Below the pieces are notes generated by a model. That model was not told where the DNA came from. It saw nothing but the letters and a program-made list of their open reading frames with translations, and made no database searches. A stretch of 64,000 nucleotides of DNA from Blastocatellia bacterium (lineage in GTDB: Bacteria > Acidobacteriota > Blastocatellia > Chloracidobacteriales > JADJPF01), in the NCBI GenBank assembly GCA_016713405.1, contig JADJPF010000020.1:1-64000 (forward strand), written 5' to 3'. This document shows positions 37,101 through 47,061 of this stretch, piece by piece (position 1 is the stretch's first letter; every line of letters starts with the position of its first letter). The position numbers and the translations under genes were made by a program.

Positions 37101-38973
37101 CTAAAGTACCAAAAAGGTCTGCGCTTAAATCAAAACTAGTTGTAGCTTGATTGTTCTCAAGCTCTAAAGCACGAGTGGAAACAGTTTGACGATCTTTGAT
37201 TATATCTAAATAAACTGATCCTTTAGGACGAGTAGAAATAATTGTAACATCTACCTTTTCACCTACTTTGTAGAGGGCTTGAGGTGTGCGAAGCATAATG
37301 CTATCGCCTAAAACTTGACGACTCTTTAGAGCAATATTAGCTGTTCCAACCTTGCCATTTGCATCTTTAGCTGTAAGGTTTAAGTAGCTTGTTTGTCCAT
37401 CAAGTTCTACAGTTGCAACGCCGTCTTTACCTGTAACTAAACTTGCAGGTTTGATATTACCAGAAATAGTTGTAGCGGCTGGACTGCCATCAGGATAAGC
37501 AGTTAACAAATAAACTCGGTTTGTAAGACGAGGAGCCCATTTCCCCGCTTTCAGGTACAGCAGTAATTAAAATAGGATTGTTTGAAACTAATAAACTTTC
37601 TGCCTTTTCTTCTGTATGATTTGCGCCATCCGTTACAGAAACTTGAAAAGCAACCGGAGCCGCACCTTGTTCAAAGCTACGACCAGCAAAGGATTCAGGA
37701 AGTTTCATTGAAAATTGATATTCACCTGTTTGATCTAAAAAAGCTTCTTGTTTACCAATTTCTACCGTCTCAACATCAAAGTAGACATATTAATTTTTAC
37801 TTGTCCGCGTGAAATTGGCTTACCAAAAATATATTTAGCAATAATTTTTCCTGTTACAACTTCGCCAGGTGCATAATATTTCTTTTGCTCACGTTCGTTT
37901 GCATTGCCCTGCATTTTAATTTCAATCTTAAATTTAGGTAACACATAACGATCTACAACAAAAGATTTTTCCTGTATGGTAGTTGGTCGTTTTTCAGAAT
38001 CACCTAAAATTGCACGTAGCTTAAACGTCCCCATATTAACTTCTTCAGCCAGTTGAAACTCGCTGGATGCAACGCCAAATTCATCAGTCATTGAGCGTTT
38101 TTTGAAAACTTTATTTCCTTTAGCATCTTCAATTTCAAAAATTATTGGAGTGCTACTAACAGCATTACGAGAAAAACGGTCTAAAGCTAAAGTACGGATA
38201 TGGATTAAATGACCTGGCTGATAAATTGGTTTATCTGTTGTAACTAAAATATTTTCCTTTTGTACAACTTGAACTTTTTCAACTAATTCTTGTGTGCCTA
38301 AAGAGGTTTTTACTGTGATTTTTAAGTTTGCTTCTCCAACTAATTCCATAGGAGCATTTATTGTTGGTGAGGCTGTGCCATGAGTATCTAAATTAGCACT
38401 AGTTTCTACTTCTAAAGATTGAGCCTCTGATTTATTAAGCTCAAGTTCCATTGAGCCTTTTAATGGTTGGCCGCTTTGCCCATCAACAACCACCAGGCGC
38501 AAAGAGTTATTAGCACCTGCAATAAGCTCTTTTTGTCCTAATAATCTAACTGTTGGATAATGAAAAATTTTGCTGATTGGATAAATCTTGGCATTATCCG
38601 ACGTGGTTTTTCCATGTTCAATAAAGCCAAATTTTAAGCGATACCAAAACAGATCTTCTTGTTTTAGGTTAGCAGGTAAGGAAAGTTTTACTTTTTTAGT
38701 ATTTTCTACTTTTGTATCAGTCAATTGACGAGCAACTACTTTATTATCTGGGTCAAGTATTTCTACAAGCAACGTGCTTGCTTGAGGTGAAGAAATTTCG
38801 CTGGCAGGAATGGTTAATTCAAGTTGATTTCCTACTTTGATTGCTGCTAACTCATTAAAAATAGCTGCATCAACGGTATTTTTAGGAAAAGAAAGATAGT
38901 AAATAGATGATAAGATTACAGTTAATAGAATGGCGAATGACATAACTTGGGCAAATTTATTTTTTAGTTTCAT
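34174..38973 (-). pseudogene. Bacterial alpha-2-macroglobulin family protein, two frameshifts
   Basis: An envelope protease-trap-like protein of about 1600 residues. The N-terminus has a signal/anchor (FAQVMSFAILLTVILSSIYY), then macroglobulin domains (VTTDKPIYQPGHLIHIRTLALD). The thioester region is GGCFEQTSATTYPN (about 35390-35410), followed by the TED helices. The frame breaks twice: at 37778-37780 (one T too few on the coding strand; the restored reading is MSTFDVETVEIGKQE) and at 37543-37546 (one G too many; restored ESGKWAPRLTNRVYLL). The two shifts compensate, so only about 78 residues are read out of frame, but stops there split the gene into three ORFs (38973-37762, 37708-37490, 37509-34174). 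An odd insertion with a DPWG motif lies at about 36290-36840. Error or mutation cannot be told apart. Confidence 0.9.
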
Positions 38974-39008
38974 TTCTTTCTGAAAGCATTACAAAGAAAA
39001 ATATGCAA
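38970..39008 (-). CDS. Possible 12-residue leader peptide of the macroglobulin gene
   Basis: A perfect ribosome-binding site AAGGAGG lies six bases before a TTG codon that opens the peptide MHIFLCNAFRKK. Its TGA overlaps the macroglobulin ATG (ATGA). The macroglobulin gene itself has only a weak site, so translation may be coupled through this mini-ORF. There is no homology evidence for such a short peptide. Confidence 0.35.
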   Translation of the reverse strand: MHIFLCNAFRKK

Positions 39009-39140
39009 TGCTAGCCTCCTTTTGGAAGTAGTTACTCTATTAAACAACAATTTTTCTACGTTCGGCTTTGCTGTAGATTTAGCTTTTGCTCTAGTGACGG
39101 GTTAAATGCTAACTGGTTCCCCAAAATTTGCAGGTAGTAA

Positions 39141-39165
39141 AAATGCGGGTAAGATCCCCGCATTT
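39141..39165 (-). terminator. Intrinsic terminator of the glycosyltransferase gene
   Basis: Stem AAATGCGGG/CCCGCATTT with a short loop, followed on the minus strand by TTTTTACT. It begins four bases after the GT2 stop codon. Confidence 0.8.
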
Positions 39166-39169
39166 ACAA

Positions 39170-40690
39170 TTATAAAACACTCTCTTTTTCAGCAATTTTA
39201 CTTACAATAAAATTTTCACTTGTTTGAAGTTGCTCAAAGCCTCGTCGCTCTAGTTTGTCCCAGCGTTTTATGCCTCTAATTAAGCGGTAATAAGCACCTA
39301 TGCTATAGACATACCAAAGAAATTGATTAGTTAATAAATAAATAGGTGACAGTAGCCAAATATATAGCCGTTCTTTTTTTGTTAGAGGCGCAATCACAAA
39401 TCTATAATGTAGGGCAAGCAGTACCCATAACATTACAATATCAATTGACCATCTAATGGCTACTAGCTCTATTAATAGGGTAGTTGAAATAGGGAAGGTT
39501 TGATAAGTTAATTGATAGGCTAAAAATAAATAAACAGAAATTGACCAAAGCGGGCTAATGGCATCAATACATTTAATAGGCAACATAAAAATGCCTAACA
39601 CCCCGTAGCTTTGTCTTAAAACTAGTTGACGATAATTTAATAAAGTTTGTAAAAAGCCTTGGAACCAGCGGATTCTTTGTTTAATTAACCCAAATAAAGT
39701 TTCTGGAACCAATGTATAAGATAAAGCATCAGGAACCGTAACCATTTTATAAGGAATTTTATTTGCTAAATGGTAGGCGTGCAGACGATAAACCATTTCA
39801 TAATCTTCTGTAATGGATTTAGTATCAAATCCTTGGCACTTTCTTAAAACTTCTGTACGAAAAGCCCCAAAGCTACCCGAAATTAAAAGTAAAGTGTTGA
39901 TAAAACTCCAACCAAACCGCCAAACAAACCCAGCAGAATATTCTATCCATTGGATTTTAGGTAAAAGTTTAGAAGGTAAATGACCTTCTTCAGTAGCTAA
40001 GATTTTTGCGGGTATTCCATTAGCAGCTTTTACTATTCCACCAGCAGCAATAACAAGCTTGTCATTAACAATTGCTTGAACCAGCTTTTCTATAGCTTTG
40101 TGATGTAAAACTGAATCTGCGTCTATGGTTAAAAATATTTCTCCTCGGCTAATGTTTAATGCTGCATTAAGCGCGTCAGCTTTGCCTTGATGCTGTTTAT
40201 CAATAACAAATAAATTTTTAATTTTATTGCTTTGGTAAATGTTAAAAATAGAAGTAGTTTTTATATTACTGATAGAATCTAAGGTAATTGCTTTTAATTG
40301 ATAAACATTTATTAATTTTTGTAGCGTGTCATCTGTAGAACCATCATTAATAATAATTATTTCAAAAGGTTTTAAAGACTGTTTAAGGATTGAATCAACG
40401 CTAGCAATTATAACTTCTGCCTCATTAAATACTGGAATTGCTACGCTTACAGTATTTTTCTTTTTATTAATAGGTGTTTTTTTACTTCTTTGTTTAAGTC
40501 CTAAGTATGAAAGGATTAACATTAATATAGAAAATGTTAGTCCATGAAAAAGATAACCTAAAAAAAGAGAGAGAAAAATAACAATAGAGCTATGATAAAA
40601 ATAAAGGCTAAGTCCAGTTAAAAGAGCAGCACCACCTAAAAATATAGCTAACATCAGCCAAGCAACAGGCCGAGAAATTTGTTTTTTCAT
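39170..40690 (-). CDS. Membrane glycosyltransferase family 2 (poly-GlcNAc/cellulose synthase-like)
   Basis: A processive-type inner-membrane glycosyltransferase of 506 residues. Two N-terminal spans (about residues 12-34 and 38-60) precede the GT-A domain (SVAIPVFNEAEVIIAS), with IINDGSTDD, the metal-binding DADS motif, EDYEMVYRLH (catalytic ED) and QRIRWFQG (the QxxRW motif of processive enzymes). Three or more spans follow. These features fit synthases of beta-linked polysaccharides such as PgaC- or hyaluronan-type enzymes. No accessory polysaccharide genes adjoin it, so the product is unknown. Confidence 0.9.
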   Translation of the reverse strand: MKKQISRPVAWLMLAIFLGGAALLTGLSLYFYHSSIVIFLSLFLGYLFHGLTFSILMLILSYLGLKQRSKKTPINKKKNTVSVAIPVFNEAEVIIASVDSILKQSLKPFEIIIINDGSTDDTLQKLINVYQLKAITLDSISNIKTTSIFNIYQSNKIKNLFVIDKQHQGKADALNAALNISRGEIFLTIDADSVLHHKAIEKLVQAIVNDKLVIAAGGIVKAANGIPAKILATEEGHLPSKLLPKIQWIEYSAGFVWRFGWSFINTLLLISGSFGAFRTEVLRKCQGFDTKSITEDYEMVYRLHAYHLANKIPYKMVTVPDALSYTLVPETLFGLIKQRIRWFQGFLQTLLNYRQLVLRQSYGVLGIFMLPIKCIDAISPLWSISVYLFLAYQLTYQTFPISTTLLIELVAIRWSIDIVMLWVLLALHYRFVIAPLTKKERLYIWLLSPIYLLTNQFLWYVYSIGAYYRLIRGIKRWDKLERRGFEQLQTSENFIVSKIAEKESVL

Positions 40691-40727
40691 GAAAAACCCT
40701 TTTATATTTTGGCTAGAAAATCAATTT

Positions 40728-40780
40728 TAACATTTTGGTTAAGCAGCAATAAGCAAACGTATCTGCTAACCAAAATGTTA
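40728..40780 (-). terminator. Intrinsic terminator of the catalase gene
   Basis: A long stem (TAACATTTTGGTTA with AGCAG against CTGCTAACCAAAATGTTA, one bulged A) downstream of katA on the minus strand, ending in an A/T-rich run. It also lies just upstream of the GT2 gene. Confidence 0.75.
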
Positions 40781-40792
40781 AATAAAAGTTTT

Positions 40793-42256
40793 CTATTCTG
40801 AAACTTCACTCATTTCAATACCAAGTGATTTAGCAAGACCTTCTCCATAAGCTGGGTCTGCTTTACTACAATTTTTTATATGGCGGATCTTTATTTCTTT
40901 GGGTGCGTCTCCCATTGCTCTAGCTGTATTTTCAAAAAGCACTTGTTTTTGCTCAGAACTCATCATTCTAAATAAATCTCCAGCTTGAGAATAATAGTCA
41001 CTGTCATCATCTCGATGATTCCAATGGTCGGCGGCTCCCTCAAGGCTAAGTGCTGGCTCACGAAAAGCCGATTGTTCTTGCCATTGACCATAGCTATTAG
41101 GTTCATAACCTAGTGTCCCGCCATGATTACCATCTACACGCATTGCGCCATCACGATGATAGCTATGAACAGGGCAACGCGGACTATTTACAGGAATTGA
41201 ATTATGATTAACACCTAAACGATAACGTTGCGCGTCACCATAAGAAAAAAGTCTGCCTTGTAGCATCTTGTCAGGAGAAAACCCAATGCCAGGAACAATA
41301 TTAGCTGGATTAAACGCTGCTTGTTCAACTTCAGCAAAATAATTTTCAGGATTTCTATTTAGCTCAAGTACCCCTACATCAATAAGCGGGTAGTCTTTAT
41401 GCGACCATACTTTTGTTAAATCAAAAGGATTAAAAGGAAACTTTGCTGTGTCTTTTTCTGATACAACTTGGATTTTCATATTCCATTTTGGAAAGCTTCC
41501 TTGTTCTATACTCTCAAACAAATCTTTTTGATGGCTTTCTCGGTCTTTACCAATCAGGGTTTCCGCCTCTTGATCAGTTAAATTTTTAATTCCTTGTTGG
41601 GTTTTTAAGTGAAATTTAACCCAAAATTTTTCACCTTCAGAATTTATTAAACTAAACGTATGACTACCATAACCATTCATATGACGGTAAGAAGCTGGAA
41701 TACCTCTATCACTCATTGTAATAGTGATTTGGTGAAGTGCTTCTGGCAGCAATGTCCAAAAATCCCAGTTATTTTTAGCACTTCTCATATTAGTTTTAGG
41801 GTCACGTTTTACAGCATGGTTAAGATCAGGGAATTTAAGAGGATCTTTAAGGAAAAAAACAGGTGTATTATTGCCAACTAAGTCCCAATTTCCCTCTTCA
41901 GTATAAAATTTGACTGCAAAGCCTCGAATATCCCGTTCAGCATCAGCCGCGCCACGTTCGCCAGCTACGGTTGAAAAGCGGGCAAAAACTTCTGTTTTCT
42001 TGCCAACTTCAGAAAAAAGTTTTGCCCTAGTATATTTTGTAATATCGTGTGTCACCGTAAATGTACCATAAGCAGCCGATCCTTTAGCGTGCATCCGACG
42101 TTCTGGAATTACTTCTCTATCAAAATGAGCTAATTTTTCCAAAAACCATACATCTTGTAGTAGCATCGGCCCACGTGGGCCAGCAGTTAATACATTTTGG
42201 TTATCGGCAACAGGTGTTCCAGTAGCAGTAGTCAAATTTTTCTTTTTATCTTCCAT
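40793..42256 (-). CDS. katA: Monofunctional haem catalase (small subunit)
   Basis: Breaks hydrogen peroxide down to water and oxygen. The 487-residue protein has the catalase signature regions: RFSTVAGERGAADAERDIRGFAVKF, the active-site His in VTHDITKYTRAK-FSEVG context upstream, NTPVFFLKDPLKFPDL, and the haem-proximal tyrosine segment LQGRLFSYGDAQRYRLG. Length is normal for small-subunit catalases. AAAAGGAGT precedes the ATG. No OxyR- or PerR-type regulator adjoins it. No secretion signal, so cytoplasmic. Confidence 0.96.
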   Translation of the reverse strand: MEDKKKNLTTATGTPVADNQNVLTAGPRGPMLLQDVWFLEKLAHFDREVIPERRMHAKGSAAYGTFTVTHDITKYTRAKLFSEVGKKTEVFARFSTVAGERGAADAERDIRGFAVKFYTEEGNWDLVGNNTPVFFLKDPLKFPDLNHAVKRDPKTNMRSAKNNWDFWTLLPEALHQITITMSDRGIPASYRHMNGYGSHTFSLINSEGEKFWVKFHLKTQQGIKNLTDQEAETLIGKDRESHQKDLFESIEQGSFPKWNMKIQVVSEKDTAKFPFNPFDLTKVWSHKDYPLIDVGVLELNRNPENYFAEVEQAAFNPANIVPGIGFSPDKMLQGRLFSYGDAQRYRLGVNHNSIPVNSPRCPVHSYHRDGAMRVDGNHGGTLGYEPNSYGQWQEQSAFREPALSLEGAADHWNHRDDDSDYYSQAGDLFRMMSSEQKQVLFENTARAMGDAPKEIKIRHIKNCSKADPAYGEGLAKSLGIEMSEVSE

Positions 42257-42438
42257 TAATTTTACTCCTTTTGGGATCGTACTATGTTTTTAGGAAACTT
42301 TCTCTTACTAAATAAAACTTTTTGGTGAACTTGCATTTTAATAAATCTTAACTAAGAGTTATAGTTATCAATTGTTAAACTAGTCAAGATAGCCAAGCTT
42401 ATATTTGCCTAAATTAAGCAAAATTACAGGGTTAAAAA

Positions 42439-44289
42439 ATGAAGCATTCTACTACTATTTTAATAGTTGATGATGAGCTTTTCGGTAGAAAAGCCTTAGG
42501 AGGATTGCTAGCTGGGCAGGATTATCAAATAATCTATGCAACTAGTGGTTTAGAAGCCTTAGAAACAGCAAAGCAAACCATTCCCGACCTAATTTTGCTA
42601 GATGTGATGATGCCTGATATAGATGGCTTTGAAGTTTGTCAACGATTGCGCTCTGATAATTTGCTAGCAGATATACCTATTTTAATGATAACAGGTCTTG
42701 ATGACCCTCAGTCACGACTTCAAGGACTAGAAGCAGGTGCAGATGATTTTATTACTAAGCCGTTTAATGCTATAGAGTTACGTGCTAGAATACGTACAAT
42801 TGCTAGATTAAATCGTTATAGACGTGTGCTACTAGAACGAGCTAAATTTGAACAAACTGTAGAGTTTTCACCTAATGGTATTATCATAATTGATTTAGCA
42901 GGGACTATTAGCTTAATTAATCCTGCAATGTTACGAATGTTGATATTAGAAAGTACTACTCCTGTGGTAGGTCAATCTATTTTTCAATTTGTATCAAAAA
43001 GCTTTCAAGAAAATTTTTCTAAACTCTTAGAACAAGGTCAACAACAAGCTGTACTTAACCAAGAAATAGAGTTTTTAGCTAGCAATAATACGACTTTTCC
43101 AGCAGAAGTAGATATTGGTGGATTCTTGCTTGAAGACAAAGGAATGTTACAAGTAATTGTTCGTGATTTAACAGAAAAGAAAAAATTACAAGCAATGCTT
43201 CTACGTAATCAAAGACAAGAAATACTAGGAACAATTTCTGGTAGCATTGCTCATGACTTAAAAAATGTTCTTACTCCAATAATGATTGCTACAGAAATGC
43301 TAGAAAACCACGTAGATGAACGCGGGCAACGCTTTATTAATATGATCAAGCGTGGATGTAATCATGGGGTGTCATTAATCCAGCAAATTCTTAAGTTTAG
43401 CAAAGGTGGCAAAGCCCAAACAAACACCATTGAAATTACTAATCTAATTTCAGAAATTCATGAAATGATTAGTTTAACTATGTCTAAAGTAGTAAAAGTT
43501 ACTACTAAAGTTCCAGAAGATCTTTGGCTAGCTATTGGCGATGCAACACAACTTCATCAAGTAATACTAAATCTATGTGTAAACGCTCGTGATGCTATGC
43601 CTGATGGCGGAGAGTTATCTTTAAGAGCCGAAAATATTTTTTGGACAGGTAATAAAAATCATCCAACGTCAGGTTATTATGTTGCTATCCATATTTCTGA
43701 TACTGGTATGGGCATGTCAAAAGAAACTTTAGCCCAAATTTTTGAGCCATTCTTTACAACAAAAGGCGAAGAAAAAGGAACCGGCTTAGGTCTGTTTACT
43801 GTACAAACAATTATAAGAAATCATAGTGGCTTTATTGAAGTACATAGTGAGCTTAACAGGGGAACAACTTTTACTATTTATATTCCAGCACTTAAGGTTG
43901 TTGAAGAAGAAACACTAGAGCTACCTTTTGGACAAGGGGAACATATTTTAGTAGTTAATAATGAAGTATCTTTGGGAAAAATAATTGGATAGTCTTTAGA
44001 AAGTCATGGCTACAATGTCTTTCTAGCTAATAATTTAATAGACATAATAATTTCCTATAATAAAGCTAAAGAACAACAAATAAACATAAGCACAGTTTTA
44101 CTAGACATTACCAATAGTGCTAGTAATGCTCAAGAAATCCTGGACGAAATAAAAAATATAGATAGAGAAGTTAAAATAATTTCTGTTGGAAATGAAAATC
44201 TTGTAGGAGCGGATCAATACCTAGCTAAATCACATAGCGTTTTTGAACTACTATCAACATTAAAAAAAGTAAATAGTAATAAAATTTAA
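42439..44289 (+). pseudogene. Hybrid histidine kinase (REC-PAS-HisKA-HATPase-REC) with an in-frame amber codon
   Basis: N-terminal receiver (ILIVDDE, LLDVMMPD, ITKPF), a PAS domain (about residues 135-250), HisKA with the phospho-acceptor SIAHDLKN (His near 272), and a HATPase with N (LCVNARDAM), DTGMGMS, FEPFFTTK and GTGLGLF boxes. The kinase proper is complete at 517 residues, then TAG at 43990-43992 interrupts. The same frame stays open for 98 more codons to TAA at 44289: a receiver-like domain (YNVFLANN, VLLDITN, YLAKSHSVFELL). Its DD pair is replaced by NN (VVNNEVS), so it looks like a pseudo-receiver. The stop may be a point mutation (CAG or GAG to TAG) or an error. The sigma-54 activator gene starts 12 bases after the extended end. 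Confidence 0.88.
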
Positions 44290-44301
44290 CTTTCTAACTC
44301 T

Positions 44302-46218
44302 ATGAAAACAAATCTTTTAGATTCAAATAATATTTTAGCTAATCAATCTGAAGAAAAAGTCTTACGTGCAATTCTTGAAGGTACAGCAACAGCTATTGGA
44401 ACAGAATTTTTTCGAGCTTTAGTTAAATATTTGGCTTTAGCTTTGGGTGTAAATTTTGCGTTTGTTGCTGAATTTGCTGAAGTTAATACTAGAGTTAAAA
44501 CTATTGCTTATTGGGGGCCATCAGATTTTCGCAATAATGTGGAATTTTCCTTAGATGGAACACCTTGTAAAGATGTATTGCAAGGCAAACTTTGTCATTA
44601 TCCTGCACATGTAAAAGATTTATTTCCTCAAGATGTTGGACTAGTAAAACTAGAGGCAGAAGGTTATTTAGGAGTCCCTTTAGTTAATGCTAATAATCAG
44701 ATTTTAGGGCATTTAGTGGTTTTTGACACTAAACCAATGCCAGAAGAGCCAAAATTTCTTTCTATTTTCCATATTTTTGCGTCTCGTGCAGCAGCAGAAC
44801 TTGAGCGCAAACGCATTGAACAAGCCTTGCAGGAAAGTGAGCAACGCTTAACAAACATTTTAGCCTCAGCAATGGACGCAATCATTGCGCTAGATGATAA
44901 CTTCTCTATTACTTTATTTAATAAAGCAGCAGAAAAAACTTTTTGTGTATCAGCAAAAGATATTATAGGCCAATCTTTTCAACAATTTCTTACTCCTAAA
45001 CTAACAACTGTACTTAATGAATATATTAGCAATATTTCGGCTAACCATAATAAAACTTTAAGTTTATGGTTGCCAGAAAATTTGCTAGCTCGCCGTGAAA
45101 GTGGTGAAGAATTTCCAATTGAAGCAACTATATCTCAAGCTACTGTATTAGGTAAAATTTTATATACGATAATCTTACGTGATATTAACGAGCGTAAGTT
45201 AGTGGAAGATAGGCTACAAGCACTTGAATTAGATAATTTCTATATGAAAGAAGAAATCAAAAATAGCTATAATTTTGAAGAAATTATTGGCTCATCTCCT
45301 CTAATGAAAGCTGTTTTTCAAAAAGTAAAACAAGTAGCTAGCACAGATTCAACCGTGCTAATTATTGGTGAAACAGGAACAGGAAAAGAGCTAATCGCAC
45401 ACGCAATCCACAATCATAGCAAGCGTAAAAACCGCCCATTAATTAAAGTAAATTGTGCGGCACTATCGGCTAGCCTTATAGAAAGTGAATTTTTTGGACA
45501 TGAAAAAGGTGCTTTTACTGGTGCTATTTCTCAAAAAATAGTACGTTTTGAGCTTGCTAATGGTGGAACTATTTTTTTAGATGAAATTGGTGAAATTTCT
45601 TTAGAAATACAAGCTAAACTTTTAAGAGTTCTACAAGAACAAGAGTTTGAGCGCGTTGGAGGTGTTAAGACATTAAAAGTTGATGTCCGAGTAATTGCAG
45701 CAACAAACCGCAATCTAAAACAAATGGTGTTAGAAAATAGTTTTCGCGCTGACCTTTATTATCGACTTAATGTTTTTCCTATTAATTTACCTTCGCTAAG
45801 GGAAAGATCTGCCGACATTCCCTTACTAGTTAGCTATTTTGTTAATAAGCATATGTCATCAGTAGGAAAAAAAATTACTTCCATTAGCCAAAAAACTATG
45901 CAAAAACTAGTAGATTACACTTGGCCAGGAAATATTCGAGAGCTAGAAAATATTGTTGAACGAGCCTTAATTTTAAGTGAAGGAAATATTTTAGAGATTG
46001 AGGAAGAATTTCTACTTTTACCTAAGTTATCATCCGTAAAATCTAATAGCAAAATAGACAAAAGTTTAGAAAATATAGAAAAAGAGCATATTCTTAAAGT
46101 TTTAGAGCAAGTAAACTGGGTAATTGAAGGCTCACAAGGTGCTGCTAAAATCCTAAAAATTAATCCAAACACTTTACGAAGCAGAATGAAAAAGCTTGGT
46201 ATTGTTAGACCTTCTTAG
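44302..46218 (+). CDS. Sigma-54-dependent transcriptional activator (GAF-PAS-AAA+-Fis)
   Basis: A 638-residue enhancer-binding protein that remodels sigma-54 RNA polymerase. Layout: N-terminal GAF-type domain (about residues 20-175), PAS (about 180-300), AAA+ with Walker A GETGTGKE (near 355), the sigma-54-contacting GAFTGA loop (near 402), Walker B GGTIFLDEIGE, FRADLYYRLNVF arginine finger region, and a C-terminal Fis-type HTH (INPNTLRSRMKKLGI). It has no receiver domain, so the histidine kinase upstream probably signals elsewhere, or controls it indirectly. The neighbouring tandem sites and -24/-12 promoter at 46.2-46.4 kb look like its target. Confidence 0.94.
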   Translation: MKTNLLDSNNILANQSEEKVLRAILEGTATAIGTEFFRALVKYLALALGVNFAFVAEFAEVNTRVKTIAYWGPSDFRNNVEFSLDGTPCKDVLQGKLCHYPAHVKDLFPQDVGLVKLEAEGYLGVPLVNANNQILGHLVVFDTKPMPEEPKFLSIFHIFASRAAAELERKRIEQALQESEQRLTNILASAMDAIIALDDNFSITLFNKAAEKTFCVSAKDIIGQSFQQFLTPKLTTVLNEYISNISANHNKTLSLWLPENLLARRESGEEFPIEATISQATVLGKILYTIILRDINERKLVEDRLQALELDNFYMKEEIKNSYNFEEIIGSSPLMKAVFQKVKQVASTDSTVLIIGETGTGKELIAHAIHNHSKRKNRPLIKVNCAALSASLIESEFFGHEKGAFTGAISQKIVRFELANGGTIFLDEIGEISLEIQAKLLRVLQEQEFERVGGVKTLKVDVRVIAATNRNLKQMVLENSFRADLYYRLNVFPINLPSLRERSADIPLLVSYFVNKHMSSVGKKITSISQKTMQKLVDYTWPGNIRELENIVERALILSEGNILEIEEEFLLLPKLSSVKSNSKIDKSLENIEKEHILKVLEQVNWVIEGSQGAAKILKINPNTLRSRMKKLGIVRPS

Positions 46219-46225
46219 ACTACTC

Positions 46226-46273
46226 CTACGAAATATCGTAGCCACGAAATATCATAGCCATGAAATCTTATTT
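46226..46273. promoter_or_regulatory. Three tandem 16-bp repeats, likely enhancer sites
   Basis: CTACGAAATATCGTAG (a perfect palindrome with a four-base centre) is followed directly by CCACGAAATATCATAG and the weaker CCATGAAATCTTATTT. They end about 80 bases upstream of the -24 element of a sigma-54-type promoter, a typical position for upstream activator sites. The likely binder is the Fis-type HTH of the activator encoded just before them. Confidence 0.5.
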
Positions 46274-46353
46274 CATTGCCTCATATTAATAATCCTCAAA
46301 TATAAATTATTGATTATACAGGTTATAAAGCTTTTACTAAAATTTGTTTATTT

Positions 46354-46368
46354 TGGCACAAAGTTTGT
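46354..46368 (+). promoter_or_regulatory. Sigma-54 (-24/-12) promoter candidate for doxX
   Basis: TGGCAC, five bases, TTGT: GG and GT are spaced N10, one mismatch from the TGGCAC-N5-TTGC consensus. It lies about 53 bases before the doxX ATG, directly downstream of the sigma-54 activator gene. Confidence 0.55.
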
Positions 46369-46421
46369 TTAAGTTATTAATTAGAGAAAAATTAAAAACA
46401 AAAGGGAAAAGGAAAATATAA

Positions 46422-46964
46422 ATGTCACAAAATAGTTTATTAGAGAAAATTAAATGGGCTTATGAAAGTTTTGTTAACACAGAAAACTTATTACAAAGCC
46501 CTATTTTACTAGGATTAAGGCTTTATTGGGGATGGCAATTCTTTTTAACTGGACAAGGTAAGCTAATGAATTTAGAGCAAGTTACAAGCTTTTTTACTGA
46601 TTTAGGCATTCCAATGCCATATTTTAACGCTGTTATGGCTGGGTCTGTAGAATGTTTTGGAGGATTACTTTTACTCTTAGGTTTTGGATCGCGTTTTGTC
46701 AGCATTCCGCTAGCATCAACAATGGTAGTTGCCTATCTTACGGCTCATAGAGATGTATTGATAAATATTTTTGAAAAACCTGAAGACGTAATAACGGCTG
46801 AACCATTTTTATTTTTATTAACATCAATAATTATTTTGGCTTTTGGCCCAGGCTTTTTTTCCTTAGATAAAATCATTGGACATTTTGCTTATAAACAAAC
46901 AGAAGATGCTTGCCAAAAACAACAAAAACTACCTGTCAAAAACATAACTCCTGTATCTATTTAG
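46422..46964 (+). CDS. DoxX family membrane protein
   Basis: A 180-residue protein with four membrane spans and the DoxX features LRLYWGWQFFLTGQGKL near the N-terminus and SVECFGGLLLLLGFGSRF in the middle. The family includes subunits linked to quinone-dependent oxidation and thiol/redox stress systems, but many members lack a known function. It sits 97 bases before the NADH dehydrogenase gene, downstream of a sigma-54-type promoter, suggesting a joint redox or respiratory role. AAAAGGAAA precedes the ATG. Confidence 0.88.
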   Translation: MSQNSLLEKIKWAYESFVNTENLLQSPILLGLRLYWGWQFFLTGQGKLMNLEQVTSFFTDLGIPMPYFNAVMAGSVECFGGLLLLLGFGSRFVSIPLASTMVVAYLTAHRDVLINIFEKPEDVITAEPFLFLLTSIIILAFGPGFFSLDKIIGHFAYKQTEDACQKQQKLPVKNITPVSI

Positions 46965-47061
46965 TTTAACTCTGCTACACAAAAGTTAACCACTTATAAA
47001 ATCCAACCTAACAACCCACTTTGAATCCCACATTATAAAAATTAAGGAGAACTATTTCTTT

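Noticed and set aside
43990..43992. Recoding (for example pyrrolysine or programmed read-through) at the TAG
   Set aside because: No RNA structure or read-through context was recognised, and other genes here use normal stops; a point change or read error is simpler.
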